Assembly (NCBI GenBank): GCA_002470825.1
Contig: DKOR01000035.1
Coordinates: forward strand, 62,001 to 126,000
DNA: 64,000 nt
Reading direction: 5' to 3'
Source of the DNA: Thiotrichaceae bacterium UBA7357
Lineage (GTDB): Bacteria; Pseudomonadota; Gammaproteobacteria; Eutrophobiales; Eutrophobiaceae
Positions 1 to 9,596 of this stretch are shown here, in pieces. Position 1 is the first letter of the stretch, and each line of letters begins with the position of its first letter. Under the pieces are notes generated by a model. That model had not been told where the DNA came from. It searched no databases and saw nothing but the letters and a program-made list of their open reading frames with translations. Made by a program: the position numbers and the translations under genes.

Positions 1-1
1 T

Positions 2-616
2 ATACGAAACACATTAAAAGCAGAATCAGAAGAGGCTATTGGTTTTAAATGTGACCTCGTTATGAGTGTGCCAAGAAATTTTGAATTGGCAGCAACAACA
101 GTGCCTTATTTCACGTCAACCTATACCTTAGTCTATGCTAAAGGAAGAAAACTTGATTCAATAATAGATCCAGAAATGTTGGGTAAATTTGTTAATGAAG
201 GTGGTAACGAAATAAAGATAGGTCTACCTGATCGTGGACCACAACAACTATGGGTATTCTACAATGAACTCATGGGTAGTATGGTTAGATATTCGGGGCA
301 ATCAGGCGACCCTAAACTTAATCCAGGTCAGCAGATGATAGAAGATGTAGCTTCAAATAAAATTGATGCTACTATCATTTGGGGACCAACTGCTGGGTAC
401 TTTGCGAAAAAACTTAAGAAAGATAACGTTGAACTAATGTTATTACCCTTAACTGATGATCCCAAAAAACCACAAATGCGTTTCTCGTATAGTTTTTCAA
501 TGGCTGTCCGGCACGGTGAAGAAAACTGGAAAGAAAAGATTAATAACTTAATCAAAGATAATAAAACTGAGATCGATAAGATCTTAACAGATTACGGTGT
601 CCCACTAATTAAATAG
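2..616 (+). CDS. xoxJ: XoxJ/MoxJ-type periplasmic binding protein, 5' truncated by window edge
   Basis: The reading frame is open from the left edge through residues reading CDLVMSVP and runs to a TAA at 616, so the gene starts outside the window. The ATG at 62 is internal, because the preceding codons match the same family. The sequence resembles the extracellular solute-binding protein family 3 members associated with quinoprotein methanol dehydrogenases (MoxJ/XoxJ). The visible part is the C-terminal lobe, with the segments ATIIWGPTAGYFAKKL and a short basic tail. In methylotrophs this protein sits with the methanol dehydrogenase and its cytochrome and is thought to help assemble or activate the enzyme. 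I infer a xoxF or mxaF gene just upstream, which I cannot see. The choice between xoxJ and moxJ is not decided by this fragment. Confidence 0.75.
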   Translation: MRNTLKAESEEAIGFKCDLVMSVPRNFELAATTVPYFTSTYTLVYAKGRKLDSIIDPEMLGKFVNEGGNEIKIGLPDRGPQQLWVFYNELMGSMVRYSGQSGDPKLNPGQQMIEDVASNKIDATIIWGPTAGYFAKKLKKDNVELMLLPLTDDPKKPQMRFSYSFSMAVRHGEENWKEKINNLIKDNKTEIDKILTDYGVPLIK

Positions 617-631
617 TAGAGTTATATACTT

Positions 632-1417
632 ATGAAACATATTACACACATATTCCTATCAATTTGTTGCTTATGCTTGATGAACAATAGTCTCTTAGCT
701 GAAGAAGAAATAGTTACGACGACGAAAGGAGGCACACCTTTAACTCAAAACGAACTTGATTCTAAGATTGGTCGATTTGGTGAGGTCGATGAAATACCTA
801 AAGACTTTCAGTTTAAACCAGCCGAAATAGGGTTATGGCATGCTGACCACTTAGGAAACATCAAAAAGCCTGTTAGTCTATTCTATGAGTTCGTGAAATC
901 AGGTACTTTTGAAGAAGGATTTACAGATTCAGTGTATTTGAAGATTCTAGAGTTGAATAAAGATGGGACTAAGAATGCTTTGATGGAATTTTTTACTGCA
1001 GACAGAAAACAAGTAGTTACACCAGAGAATGTGTCTAATATCACTGGAAACCCTGCCATTGGTATATTCATGCAAGGTGATGTTTACGAAATGAATCGAA
1101 TAACAGAAGGACATTGGCGGCATTTTCAAAAATCTATTAAAATCTCTTTGAGAAATGATGCGATACTAGAGCCGACAACTTTTAAATTTAATGGAAAAGA
1201 TTATAAAGGTGAAAAAATATATTTTTCGCCCTATTTGAATGATCCACGTAGACGTGATTTTGAAAAATTTGCCGATAAATATTATGAGTTTATCTTTTCA
1301 GATGAGATTCCCGGAAGTCTTTATCAAATAACAACAATCATTCATGATAGGAGTAAAGACAATGGGGAACCATTAATTCTCGAGACACTGACTTTAATAG
1401 ACGTGAAATCAATTTAA
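632..1417 (+). CDS. secreted protein of unknown function downstream of xoxJ
   Basis: This is a 261-residue protein that I do not recognise. Residues 1-23 form a typical Sec signal peptide: a Lys-containing start, a hydrophobic core with two Cys, and a cut near LLAEEE. The mature part has no further membrane segment and is mixed charged and aromatic, with a central region rich in Lys, Asp and Phe. The gene starts 15 bases after the xoxJ stop on the same strand, so the two are probably cotranscribed, which suggests a periplasmic role linked to methanol oxidation. That link is inference from position only. It is followed by the convergent formate dehydrogenase gene after 77 bases. I saw no clear terminator between them. 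Confidence 0.6.
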   Translation: MKHITHIFLSICCLCLMNNSLLAEEEIVTTTKGGTPLTQNELDSKIGRFGEVDEIPKDFQFKPAEIGLWHADHLGNIKKPVSLFYEFVKSGTFEEGFTDSVYLKILELNKDGTKNALMEFFTADRKQVVTPENVSNITGNPAIGIFMQGDVYEMNRITEGHWRHFQKSIKISLRNDAILEPTTFKFNGKDYKGEKIYFSPYLNDPRRRDFEKFADKYYEFIFSDEIPGSLYQITTIIHDRSKDNGEPLILETLTLIDVKSI

Positions 1418-1494
1418 ACACTATTGAAATAGCCATTTTGGGTTCTAAAAATACATATTAGTAATATCTAATCTAAGGTAATAGCTGCCTATTT

Positions 1495-4275
1495 TTAGTT
1501 TAATATGAATTGATTGTTTTCATTCATTTTTTTTAGAGAGACCGCACAAAATTTAAACTCTGGTATCTTACCAAAAGGATCCAACGCTTCAGTAGTTATC
1601 AAATTAGCCGCTGCTTCACTAAATGTAAAGGGCATCATCACGACTCCTTCTAACATGTGTTCATCTGCGCGAGTTGCAGCAGCTATTTTGCCTCGGCGTG
1701 ACTCAATTACTAGCATATCACCTGTTTTTATTTTAAATTTTGCCATGTCTTTGGGGTTAATCATTATGCATGGGCCAGGCTCCAAGGTATCTAGTACACG
1801 TGAATGACGTGTCATAGTTCCTGTATGCCAGTGCTCTAATTGACGGCCAGTAATAAATACATATGGAAAATCCGGATCAGGCATTTCTGCAGCTTTAATA
1901 TATTCAGCTGGTACAAAACGCCCTTTACCACCAGTTATTGGAAAGACACCATCTTTGAATATAATTGGTTCACCAGGGTCACCTTCATTCAATAGTGGAT
2001 AAGTTAAAGTCCCTTGCTGTTCTAATCTTTCCCATGTGATGCCCCTCATACTTGGGACAGCTTTACGGATTTCATTAAAGACATCTTTTGGACTTAGGTA
2101 ATTCCAGTTAAGACCTATTCGATTTGCTATTTCCTGAATAATCCATAAATCTTGTTTTGCTTCACCGGGAGGATTAATTGCTTGTCGACCCATCTGTACA
2201 CGTCGATCAGTATTGGTAAAGCTTCCTGTTTTTTCAGGAAATGCACTCGCAGGTAAGATGACATCCGCGTAACTGCATGTTTCTGTGAAAAAAATGTCTT
2301 GAACAATACAATGATCAAGTTTTGCCAATGCAGCACGAGCATGATTTAAATTCGGATCAGACATAGCAGGATTTTCACCCATGATATAAAGACCATTTAA
2401 ATCACCATCGGATATTGCATGCATTATTTCAACAACTGTTTTTCCCGCTAGAGGGTTGAGTTTTTGGTCCCAAAGCTTTTCAAATTTTTGTCTGACAATT
2501 GGGTCTGAAACTGGTTGATAGTCTGGATAAACCATTGGAATTAATCCGACATCTGATGCACCTTGCACATTGTTCTGGCCACGTAAGGGGTGTAAACCAG
2601 TGCTAGTTCTTCCAATCTGACCAGTCATTAGCGCAAGTGAAATTAGGCAACGAGCATTATCAGTTCCATGTATATGCTGTGATATACCCATTCCCCAAAA
2701 GATAATTGCTGTTTTTGCAGTAGCATATAACCTTGCAACTGTCTTAATTGTATCAGCAGGAATAGCACAAATAGGAGACACTATTTCAGGACTATACTTG
2801 CTGACTGTTTTCTTTAACGCTTCAAAACCTTCGGTGTGATCATCAATAAATTTCTTGTTTTGCAGATTCTCATTAATGATGGTGTACATTATAGCATTTA
2901 AGAGTAATACATCTGTGCCTGGTCTTAATTGTAGTAAATGTTCCGCATGGAGATACATCTCTGAACCATACGGCTCGATCAGTATTAATTTACTACCACG
3001 GTCTGTGGCATTTTTAATAAACGTAGCAGCAACAGGATGATTGTCATTTGGACGTGCACCAATAACTATGATCACTTCCGCTTTTGAACCATCTGCAACC
3101 TGGTTAGACACAGCTCCAGAACCAATCGTTTCTAATAAAGCAGCAACCGAAGATGCGTGACAAAGCCGTGTGCAATGGTCAACATTATTGGTGCCAAAGC
3201 CTGTACGAACAAGTTTTTGCACTAGATAGGCTTCTTCATTACTGCCTTTAGCACAACCAAAACCTGCTAATGCTTCAGGACCTTTGGTATTTTTAATATC
3301 TATTAAACCATTTGCGACATAGTCTAAAGCTTCTTCCCAACTAACTTCACGAAAATACTTATCTATATTTGATGGGTCTATTAGTTCAGATGTTTTCTTA
3401 GCATCGTTACGACGGATTAATGGCTTTTTCAATCGATCTGGATGATGAACATAATCAAATCCATACCTACCTTTTACACATAATCTACTTTTATTAGCAG
3501 GACCATCACGACCTTCAATATATTGGATATGATTATTCTTTACGTTATATGTAAGTAAGCAACCTACACCGCAATAGGGACATGTCGATTCAACTTTTTT
3601 ATCCGGTTTGATTAATCCCACATTGTTTGCCGGCATTAGCGCACCTGTAGGGCAGGCTTGAACACACTCACCACAAGCTACGCATGTACTCTCACCTAAC
3701 GGTTCGGACATGTCGAAGCTGATTTTTGCATGATTACCACGATACGCAAATCCAATCACATCATTGACCTGTTCCTCACGGCAAGCTCTGACGCATCGAC
3801 CACATTGAATACAAGCGTCGAGATTTACTGCAATAGCTGGATGAGATAGATCTGGCTTTGGTTGCATACGTTCTTCAAAACGCGGGTTAGAAATATTTAA
3901 TTTTTTTGCCCAATAATCTAATTCAGAATTTAGAGTGTAAGGTGATTCACCTTGTTTTGGCATGTCAGACAATAATAGTTCTAACACCATCTTTTGTGAC
4001 AGTTGAGCACGTTCATTATCACTTTTTATTTCCATCCCAGCAGAGGGTTGACGGCAGCATGAAGCTGCTAATACGCGTTCCCCATCAATTTCAACCATGC
4101 AGGTACGACAGTTACCATCCGGACGATAACCTTCTTTATAACAAAGATGTGGAATCTCAATATCATTCCTCTTTGCCGCTTGAAGTATTGTTTCACCTCC
4201 ATATGCATCAATTTTATTGCCATTAAGTTTAAAACTAATTACTTTTTCATCCATGAATTTGGGATTTGCAGCCAT
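1495..4275 (-). CDS. fdhA: NAD-dependent formate dehydrogenase, alpha (catalytic) subunit
   Basis: Molybdenum- or tungsten-bis-MGD catalytic subunit oxidising formate to CO2 in the cytoplasm. In order the protein shows an N-terminal 2Fe-2S domain (CRTCMVEIDG), two ferredoxin-like 4Fe-4S motifs (CIQCGRCVRAC and CVACGECVQAC), the 4Fe-4S motif CPYCGVGC with LCVKG, and the molybdopterin domains. The metal-ligand Cys is Cys372 in CTRLCHASS (codon 3160-3162), so this is a Cys enzyme, not a selenocysteine one. I chose the ATG at 4275 because it shares one base with the fdhB stop (TAATG) and has AGAGGAG about 8 bases upstream. An in-frame extension to 4347 would lie inside fdhB. The 926-residue length fits the NuoG-like family that includes FDH1 of Methylobacterium. 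W versus Mo cannot be read from sequence. Confidence 0.93.
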   Translation of the reverse strand: MAANPKFMDEKVISFKLNGNKIDAYGGETILQAAKRNDIEIPHLCYKEGYRPDGNCRTCMVEIDGERVLAASCCRQPSAGMEIKSDNERAQLSQKMVLELLLSDMPKQGESPYTLNSELDYWAKKLNISNPRFEERMQPKPDLSHPAIAVNLDACIQCGRCVRACREEQVNDVIGFAYRGNHAKISFDMSEPLGESTCVACGECVQACPTGALMPANNVGLIKPDKKVESTCPYCGVGCLLTYNVKNNHIQYIEGRDGPANKSRLCVKGRYGFDYVHHPDRLKKPLIRRNDAKKTSELIDPSNIDKYFREVSWEEALDYVANGLIDIKNTKGPEALAGFGCAKGSNEEAYLVQKLVRTGFGTNNVDHCTRLCHASSVAALLETIGSGAVSNQVADGSKAEVIIVIGARPNDNHPVAATFIKNATDRGSKLILIEPYGSEMYLHAEHLLQLRPGTDVLLLNAIMYTIINENLQNKKFIDDHTEGFEALKKTVSKYSPEIVSPICAIPADTIKTVARLYATAKTAIIFWGMGISQHIHGTDNARCLISLALMTGQIGRTSTGLHPLRGQNNVQGASDVGLIPMVYPDYQPVSDPIVRQKFEKLWDQKLNPLAGKTVVEIMHAISDGDLNGLYIMGENPAMSDPNLNHARAALAKLDHCIVQDIFFTETCSYADVILPASAFPEKTGSFTNTDRRVQMGRQAINPPGEAKQDLWIIQEIANRIGLNWNYLSPKDVFNEIRKAVPSMRGITWERLEQQGTLTYPLLNEGDPGEPIIFKDGVFPITGGKGRFVPAEYIKAAEMPDPDFPYVFITGRQLEHWHTGTMTRHSRVLDTLEPGPCIMINPKDMAKFKIKTGDMLVIESRRGKIAAATRADEHMLEGVVMMPFTFSEAAANLITTEALDPFGKIPEFKFCAVSLKKMNENNQFILN

Positions 4276-5936
4276 TATTCGAACTCCTCTGGGAAATACT
4301 TCATAGCACAAAGTAACGGATTTGGGGCAGCTTGGCCTAATCCACAAATTGAAGCGTCAAACATAGCAGTCGATAATTCTTTAAGTAGGGGTTGATTCCA
4401 CTCGCCTTTTTCCATGAGAGTGACAGCCTTACCTGTACCTACACGACAAGGTGTACACTGACCACAGGATTCATCTCGAAAAAATCGCATGGCATTCAAT
4501 GCCATTTTTTTTGCACTATCTTTGTCAGACAGCACAATGATTGCTGCTGAGCCAATAAAACAGTTGTAAGATTGCAATGTATCAAAGTCCAGAGGAATAT
4601 TAGCTAATGATGCGGGTAAAATACCACCGGACGCGCCACCTGGAAAATAACCATATAAGTTATGCCCTTCTAGCATTCCCTCACAATATTCATCTATTAG
4701 TTCTTGCATGGTTATACCAGCGGGGGCAAGGTGCACTCCAGGGTTTTGCACTCGACCACTTATAGAAAACGAACGTAGCCCTTTTCGTTCATTACGACCC
4801 TTATTAGAAAACCATTCCGAACCATTGCTAATGACATCTCGGACCCAATGCATGCTTTCCATGTTCTGTTCGAGAGTAGGAAAACCAAATAGCCCTGTTT
4901 GAGCAACATAAGGAGGTCTTAATCGGGGCATTCCGCGTTTTCCTTCAATAGATTCAATCATTGCAGATTCTTCTCCGCAAATGTAAGCACCAGCACCACG
5001 TCTTAAATGTATTTCAGGTAGACGACAAGGTGGGTCTTGTTTAAGTAAATCAAGTTCTTTTTTCAAAGCTTTACGGCAGCCAGCATATTCATCTCTTAAA
5101 TAAATATAGATTTTGTCTGCATCTATAGCCCAATGAGCAATTAGAGTGCCTTCGATAAAGCGATGAGGATCTTGCTCTAGATAAAACCGATCTTTAAAAG
5201 TGCCTGGTTCACCTTCATCAATATTAATGGCAACCATTTTAGGTTTAACCTGTTCTCTCAGTATTCGCCATTTACGACCAATAGGGAAGCCTGCACCACC
5301 TAAGCCACGTAAGTTAGAATCCTCTAGTAAAGATATAATATTTTCTCGTTGTATTTTACCTTCTACACAATCGACTAATAATTGGTATCCGCCATTTTTT
5401 TTATAATCAATATAGCTGATACAGTCAGGTTCTCCTCCTTCAAAGGCATTATTATCAATCGCTGATTTGATTTTTTTTGTATCTGCATTTTCTATTGGGT
5501 TAGTTCCAACAACTGCAACTGGAGCAGCATGACATCTACCGACACAGGGTACTGGTTGAATTCGAACGTCATCAAATTCTCTAATTTCAAGTTGTTGGAT
5601 TAGTTCTCTCGCACCAAACATTTCACAAGTCATAGAATCACATACTCTTACTGTTTTTGAAGGAGGAGGTGTTTCTTTTGATTTCAAGACATCAAAGTGA
5701 TGGTAAAAGGTTGCAGTTTCATAGACTTCAGCCATTGGTAGTCTCATATCTATAGAAAGTGCAAGAATATGTGAATTTGATATGTGGTGATAATGATCTT
5801 GTATTGTATGAAGATTCTCAATCAGCATATCTCGTGTGCGAAGATTATTGCCAAGAAGCTGCCTAACTTCGGCTAGAGCTTTGTGAGGCGTTGTTCTACC
5901 TTCTAGCCGGCCTTTTTTTCCGCGTGTGCGTTTCAT
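4275..5936 (-). CDS. fdhB: NAD-dependent formate dehydrogenase, fused gamma-beta subunit
   Basis: Electron-transfer and NAD-binding subunit that partners the downstream alpha subunit. Residues about 1-150 are NuoE-like, with the 2Fe-2S ligands in CDSMTCEMF and CVGRCHAAP. The rest is NuoF-like, with the FMN/NAD motifs GRGGAGFP and YICGEESAMIESIEGKRG and a 4Fe-4S motif SCGQCTPCRVG. Such a gamma-beta fusion is the arrangement of FDH1 (fdh1B) in Methylobacterium extorquens. The chosen ATG gives 553 residues. An in-frame TTG at 5975 could add 13 residues, and neither has a strong ribosome site. It lies downstream of fhcC1 with a 265-base gap, so it may have its own promoter. A dyad at 5987-6004 sits in that gap. 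Confidence 0.92.
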   Translation of the reverse strand: MKRTRGKKGRLEGRTTPHKALAEVRQLLGNNLRTRDMLIENLHTIQDHYHHISNSHILALSIDMRLPMAEVYETATFYHHFDVLKSKETPPPSKTVRVCDSMTCEMFGARELIQQLEIREFDDVRIQPVPCVGRCHAAPVAVVGTNPIENADTKKIKSAIDNNAFEGGEPDCISYIDYKKNGGYQLLVDCVEGKIQRENIISLLEDSNLRGLGGAGFPIGRKWRILREQVKPKMVAINIDEGEPGTFKDRFYLEQDPHRFIEGTLIAHWAIDADKIYIYLRDEYAGCRKALKKELDLLKQDPPCRLPEIHLRRGAGAYICGEESAMIESIEGKRGMPRLRPPYVAQTGLFGFPTLEQNMESMHWVRDVISNGSEWFSNKGRNERKGLRSFSISGRVQNPGVHLAPAGITMQELIDEYCEGMLEGHNLYGYFPGGASGGILPASLANIPLDFDTLQSYNCFIGSAAIIVLSDKDSAKKMALNAMRFFRDESCGQCTPCRVGTGKAVTLMEKGEWNQPLLKELSTAMFDASICGLGQAAPNPLLCAMKYFPEEFE

Positions 5937-5986
5937 TGATATTCGTTTTAATTTTGGTTTTATAGTAATAAGCAAGTGTTATGCGA

Positions 5987-6004
5987 ATTGTCTATAAAGA
6001 CAAT
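5987..6004. promoter_or_regulatory. short perfect dyad upstream of fdhB
   Basis: ATTGTCT-ATAA-AGACAAT is a perfect 7-base inverted repeat lying 51 bases before the fdhB ATG. Its position suits an operator for the fdh genes or part of a promoter. No factor can be assigned from sequence. It could also be chance in an AT-rich spacer. Confidence 0.3.
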
Positions 6005-6201
6005 AAATGCAAAACCATGTAAAGCCAATAATAACTTTTATAAGCCATTGTTAAATATAGAAAAACTCTATACTTTTGATGGAAACGAACATCATCCCAA
6101 ATCCATCTTTTTTGTACATTAGTAATAGTGATTCAGTTCTAATCTAAAGTCAATTCTGTATATTGTTACATTTTATCCGACTAAATAATCAGAGATAAGT
6201 T

Positions 6202-7029
6202 TTATTTATTATAATGTTGAAGTATTAAAATCTCTCCTTTTCCATTCCTTGCCAAATCTCCTGAGAAGCGATGTGCCTCGGGACCATACTTATTAAAAAA
6301 AGATAAACTTGTGTCCATGTTGTAAAGTTGGGTAAAGAATAATCGCAGGAACTGCATTTTTAAATTGCCGCAACTTTTAAATGTTGCTGATAGATGTGTT
6401 GGTTTTTTAGCGAGAATGATTGAACCGCGTCTCATGCCTTCACCAGGTAATTTTCCTACTTTACCGAGTATAACTATCGTGCCAGCATGAATACGGCTGC
6501 CACAATAATCTCCAGCTTTTCCCTGAATAATGATGAGGCCTCTTCGCATTCTATCTCCAACACGGCTACCTGCATTACCTTTAATATTAATCAGCCCATT
6601 GTTCATACCAAAAGCGTCGCCTGGTAAACCACCACCAACATAATCAAGAGCATTACCAGTTATATCTATGCGACCACCACACATGGCATTACCAACCCAG
6701 GAACCTGCATCACCTTCAACTGCTATTATTCCATTTTTCATGCCTTTACCAAGAAAATCACCAACATCCCCCTTGATGCTTATAGAACCTTTAGTCAATT
6801 TTTTGCCGACATTAATTAGTTTATTTGTGCTCTTTTCTATGCAGATGTTATTTGTATCTTTTCCTTGTATTGTAAACAGTGTTTGAAGCTTCACGTACTT
6901 ATTACCATAACTGATTTTAAGTGCCTTAATTTCAGCAAGTGTTTTGCCTTCAAGATATTCAGGTGATAGCAAACTGGCATCTAGCGTGAACAATAGATTG
7001 ATTTTCAGTTTTAATGTCAGGGCACTCAT
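6202..7029 (-). CDS. fhcC: formyltransferase/hydrolase complex subunit C, copy 1
   Basis: A 275-residue homologue of archaeal FwdC/FmdC, the beta-helix subunit of the formyl-methanofuran complex. The middle (about 75-230) is built of repeated glycine-rich turns such as GDVGDFLGKGMKNG, GDAGSWVGNAM and GNAGSRVGDRMRRG, the hallmark of the family and of the related glutamate synthase alpha C-terminal domain. It is the last gene of fhcB1-A1-D1-C1, with its ATG sharing one base with the fhcD1 stop (TAATG). It lies just upstream of formate dehydrogenase on the same strand, consistent with a complex that releases formate. It is clearly diverged from the second copy at 12802-13614. Confidence 0.93.
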   Translation of the reverse strand: MSALTLKLKINLLFTLDASLLSPEYLEGKTLAEIKALKISYGNKYVKLQTLFTIQGKDTNNICIEKSTNKLINVGKKLTKGSISIKGDVGDFLGKGMKNGIIAVEGDAGSWVGNAMCGGRIDITGNALDYVGGGLPGDAFGMNNGLINIKGNAGSRVGDRMRRGLIIIQGKAGDYCGSRIHAGTIVILGKVGKLPGEGMRRGSIILAKKPTHLSATFKSCGNLKMQFLRLFFTQLYNMDTSLSFFNKYGPEAHRFSGDLARNGKGEILILQHYNK

Positions 7030-7922
7030 TATAGTAGTTTTCTAAGGTGAAATAGATGAGGACCAAGGTTGCCACCATAATTTCCAGCGCTTATCCGGCA
7101 TATACCTTTAGAAGGGCCAAATGAACATGCCGCCTTTATACCAAGACGCATGGCTTTATTAATAGATTCTTCATCTAGACCATCAATGACAATTTCTAAT
7201 ACTGACCCAATCTCAGGTCCTAACTCGGATTTAACCTGACCTTTAAGAGTTGGACAGTAAGCTTCATTTGTAGATGCACTAAGGAACTTATATTTTGAAC
7301 CTACCTTAGAGCCAGAGCCCACCACACCACCTGGGAATGCAGTAATTACACCAGGTAATTTTTGGATCTCTTCTACAGCTTTTTCACAAGCGGCGAGTCC
7401 AAGACGTGCTGTTTTAGCTAACACCAGAAAATTTCCACCACCAATGGCTTTTGTTACTCCAGTAGTCTCTTCACAAATAAATTCCCCATGCATAACTGGA
7501 ATACGCCAAAAACGTTTATCATTAACAACTTTAGATATTTGAAATCCGTCGCCAAAAAAACGGAGATTCTTACCCATTGATATTTTTTGTTCGGTATCTA
7601 AACCCGAATAACAAGCCGTTGTTGCAGTAGTCATCACCGATTGTCCAACACGTGTTGATACATGTTTGTCGAGATCTTTCTTTGTCATTGCGAATATCAT
7701 TACGGAGATACCAGGGCGACCATCAGGCGTTTCTGATGGTTTAAGTTCGCGTTCTATATCAGCTTCAATACCACAAGCAATCACTGATGAGGCAAAACCG
7801 CGAATTGCATTTGCCGCACGGTAAGCCCATTTTAGAGTCATTGCCGTGATAATAATTCGTGTTGCTTTCATTGGGAAAGCTTCTGCAAATGTATCATCTA
7901 TAAATACGCCGTTTATTTTCAT
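7029..7922 (-). CDS. fhcD: formylmethanofuran:tetrahydromethanopterin formyltransferase, copy 1
   Basis: A 297-residue Ftr-family protein that moves the formyl group between H4MPT and methanofuran in the Fhc complex. The length matches the family (about 295-300). Conserved blocks are visible: DTFAEAFPM at the start, RFFGDGFQISKV in the middle, GSGSKVGSKYKFL, and a C-terminal SAGNYGGNLGPH. It follows fhcA1 after 9 bases and overlaps fhcC1 by one base, so translation is likely coupled. Compared with the second copy (13651-14538), the same motifs are kept but many other positions differ, so this is an old paralogue pair and not a recent duplication. Confidence 0.94.
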   Translation of the reverse strand: MKINGVFIDDTFAEAFPMKATRIIITAMTLKWAYRAANAIRGFASSVIACGIEADIERELKPSETPDGRPGISVMIFAMTKKDLDKHVSTRVGQSVMTTATTACYSGLDTEQKISMGKNLRFFGDGFQISKVVNDKRFWRIPVMHGEFICEETTGVTKAIGGGNFLVLAKTARLGLAACEKAVEEIQKLPGVITAFPGGVVGSGSKVGSKYKFLSASTNEAYCPTLKGQVKSELGPEIGSVLEIVIDGLDEESINKAMRLGIKAACSFGPSKGICRISAGNYGGNLGPHLFHLRKLL

Positions 7923-7931
7923 GTTTATTAT

Positions 7932-9587
7932 TTACATACAAGGTTGAACGATAATTTTGCTATTGCCATGCTCAACAATTTCATCATTATCAATTTTAAA
8001 ATTAGACAGACTTATTGTCTGATACTTATCAAAATAACGTTTCAGAGACTTCTCAATACCATTATCATATTCTGGGCGAAGAGTATGTGTACCACCATTA
8101 ACTACTTTTACAATTTTTCCGTTACGCACTATGAGCACACCATCTTTGAATACATAGTCAGGTTTGCTAAACATTTTCTCTTTATCTTTATGATTGCTGT
8201 AGACCGTAATGTCTGCAACAGCACCGGGACCTAAATGTCCACGATTTTTTAAGCCTAAACTTCTGGCGGGTGCCGCACGTGTCATTATAGCTATATCATA
8301 AAGAGAATATTCTCTATCGAGGCTTGCTAGTGTGCTTGAAGCAGCAGCTTCTTTATTAATGGTAGATAGCATGTCATTTCTGAAGCTACGATCCATTAAT
8401 AGGCGTATTAAATGTGGGTAGCTAGTGAATGGCGCACCATTAGGGTGGTCTGTTGTTAGAAAAATTCTCCATGGATCATCGACAAGTAGGAATAGCTCTA
8501 GACCTATAGCCCACTGCAATGCATTTACAAAATTTTTGTCTCTGTATTTAAAAGGTACAACACCGCAACCAGCATCACACTCAATATCCATAATCACCCA
8601 TTTCTTTGGATGGGCATGCCAATGACCTGCATATTGCAACATAGAGTCGCCAGAAGCCGTGACCGTTTGACCAAACAACACTTGTCCTACATCGATAGAT
8701 ATATTCGGATTTTTATTGACCGCTTCAGCAATCTCCGCAGCACCAGATGAGAATTTTTTATCTCCTTCTGTTCCATAACTATGAAATTGAATATGAGTAA
8801 GATGCATACGCATACCTTCAACAGCGTCAATAGTTTCTAAAGTCGTGTTGAGATTTCCTGGAACACCAAGATTACACCCATGCACGTGCAGAGGGTGTGG
8901 TATACCCAATTCCGTAACTGCTCTGGCAAGAGATTTTATAATGTCTCGCGGTGATACACCGTAGTATTGATTTAGTTCATCTAGTTCAAGTTTACGTTGG
9001 TTGAATTTGAAGGCACTTATTCCTCCTGGATTCACAACTTTTATTCCCAATGCTTGAGTTGCATTAATTGTCCAACCAACATAATCACTGATAGCGGCTT
9101 GGTCTTTTTTTGAAGCAAGCATCCGTAGAAAGAAGTCATCACTGCCAAGCATGGCATAGGCACCTTTATCGACCATAGGCGTATCTCCCATCTCCATATG
9201 TGTTTGCCGAGCATTAGAAGGTAGCATCGCGGGTTCAAAGCAAGCTGTGTACCCCATTTCTGCATAACGATATCCCGCTGTTAAAGTAGAGGGTGCAGCG
9301 TTACCGCATCCAGAACGAGTTAACTCAGTTCTTTCAACTAAATCATTGACATGATCTTCAGGTAGCATCATGCGAGCAATATTGACTTTACCGCCACCGA
9401 TATGTGTATGTATATCAATAGCACCCGCCATAATTATTTTGCCCTTCATATCATAGGTTTTACAAATTTTTGTATTACTCGAGGGCTTCCGTGTTATTTG
9501 ACCATCATTAATATATATATCCCTGTGCTCTCCATTAATTCCATGAACAGGGTCATAAACTATACCGTTAGTTAATTTTATATACAT
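7932..9587 (-). CDS. fhcA: formyltransferase/hydrolase complex subunit A, copy 1
   Basis: A 551-residue amidohydrolase subunit that hydrolyses formyl-methanofuran to formate and methanofuran. The binuclear metal site is recognisable: His60/His62 in DIHTHIGG, the Lys of GIKVVNPGG (the carbamylated Lys of the family), His in HVHGCNLG and HIQFHSYG, and Asp in TTDHPNG. The second gene of the fhc1 operon, it starts 9 bases after fhcB1 ends. Homology is to archaeal FwdA/FmdA and methylotroph FhcA. Because the neighbouring FhcB1 has lost its redox Cys, formate should be the end product here and be passed to the adjacent formate dehydrogenase. Confidence 0.94.
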   Translation of the reverse strand: MYIKLTNGIVYDPVHGINGEHRDIYINDGQITRKPSSNTKICKTYDMKGKIIMAGAIDIHTHIGGGKVNIARMMLPEDHVNDLVERTELTRSGCGNAAPSTLTAGYRYAEMGYTACFEPAMLPSNARQTHMEMGDTPMVDKGAYAMLGSDDFFLRMLASKKDQAAISDYVGWTINATQALGIKVVNPGGISAFKFNQRKLELDELNQYYGVSPRDIIKSLARAVTELGIPHPLHVHGCNLGVPGNLNTTLETIDAVEGMRMHLTHIQFHSYGTEGDKKFSSGAAEIAEAVNKNPNISIDVGQVLFGQTVTASGDSMLQYAGHWHAHPKKWVIMDIECDAGCGVVPFKYRDKNFVNALQWAIGLELFLLVDDPWRIFLTTDHPNGAPFTSYPHLIRLLMDRSFRNDMLSTINKEAAASSTLASLDREYSLYDIAIMTRAAPARSLGLKNRGHLGPGAVADITVYSNHKDKEKMFSKPDYVFKDGVLIVRNGKIVKVVNGGTHTLRPEYDNGIEKSLKRYFDKYQTISLSNFKIDNDEIVEHGNSKIIVQPCM

Positions 9588-9596
9588 TCGTTCTGT

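Noticed and set aside
7944..8234. Plus-strand coding frame opposite fhcA1
   Set aside because: It is a shadow of the amidohydrolase gene and has no family features. The same reasoning applies to the other antisense frames.
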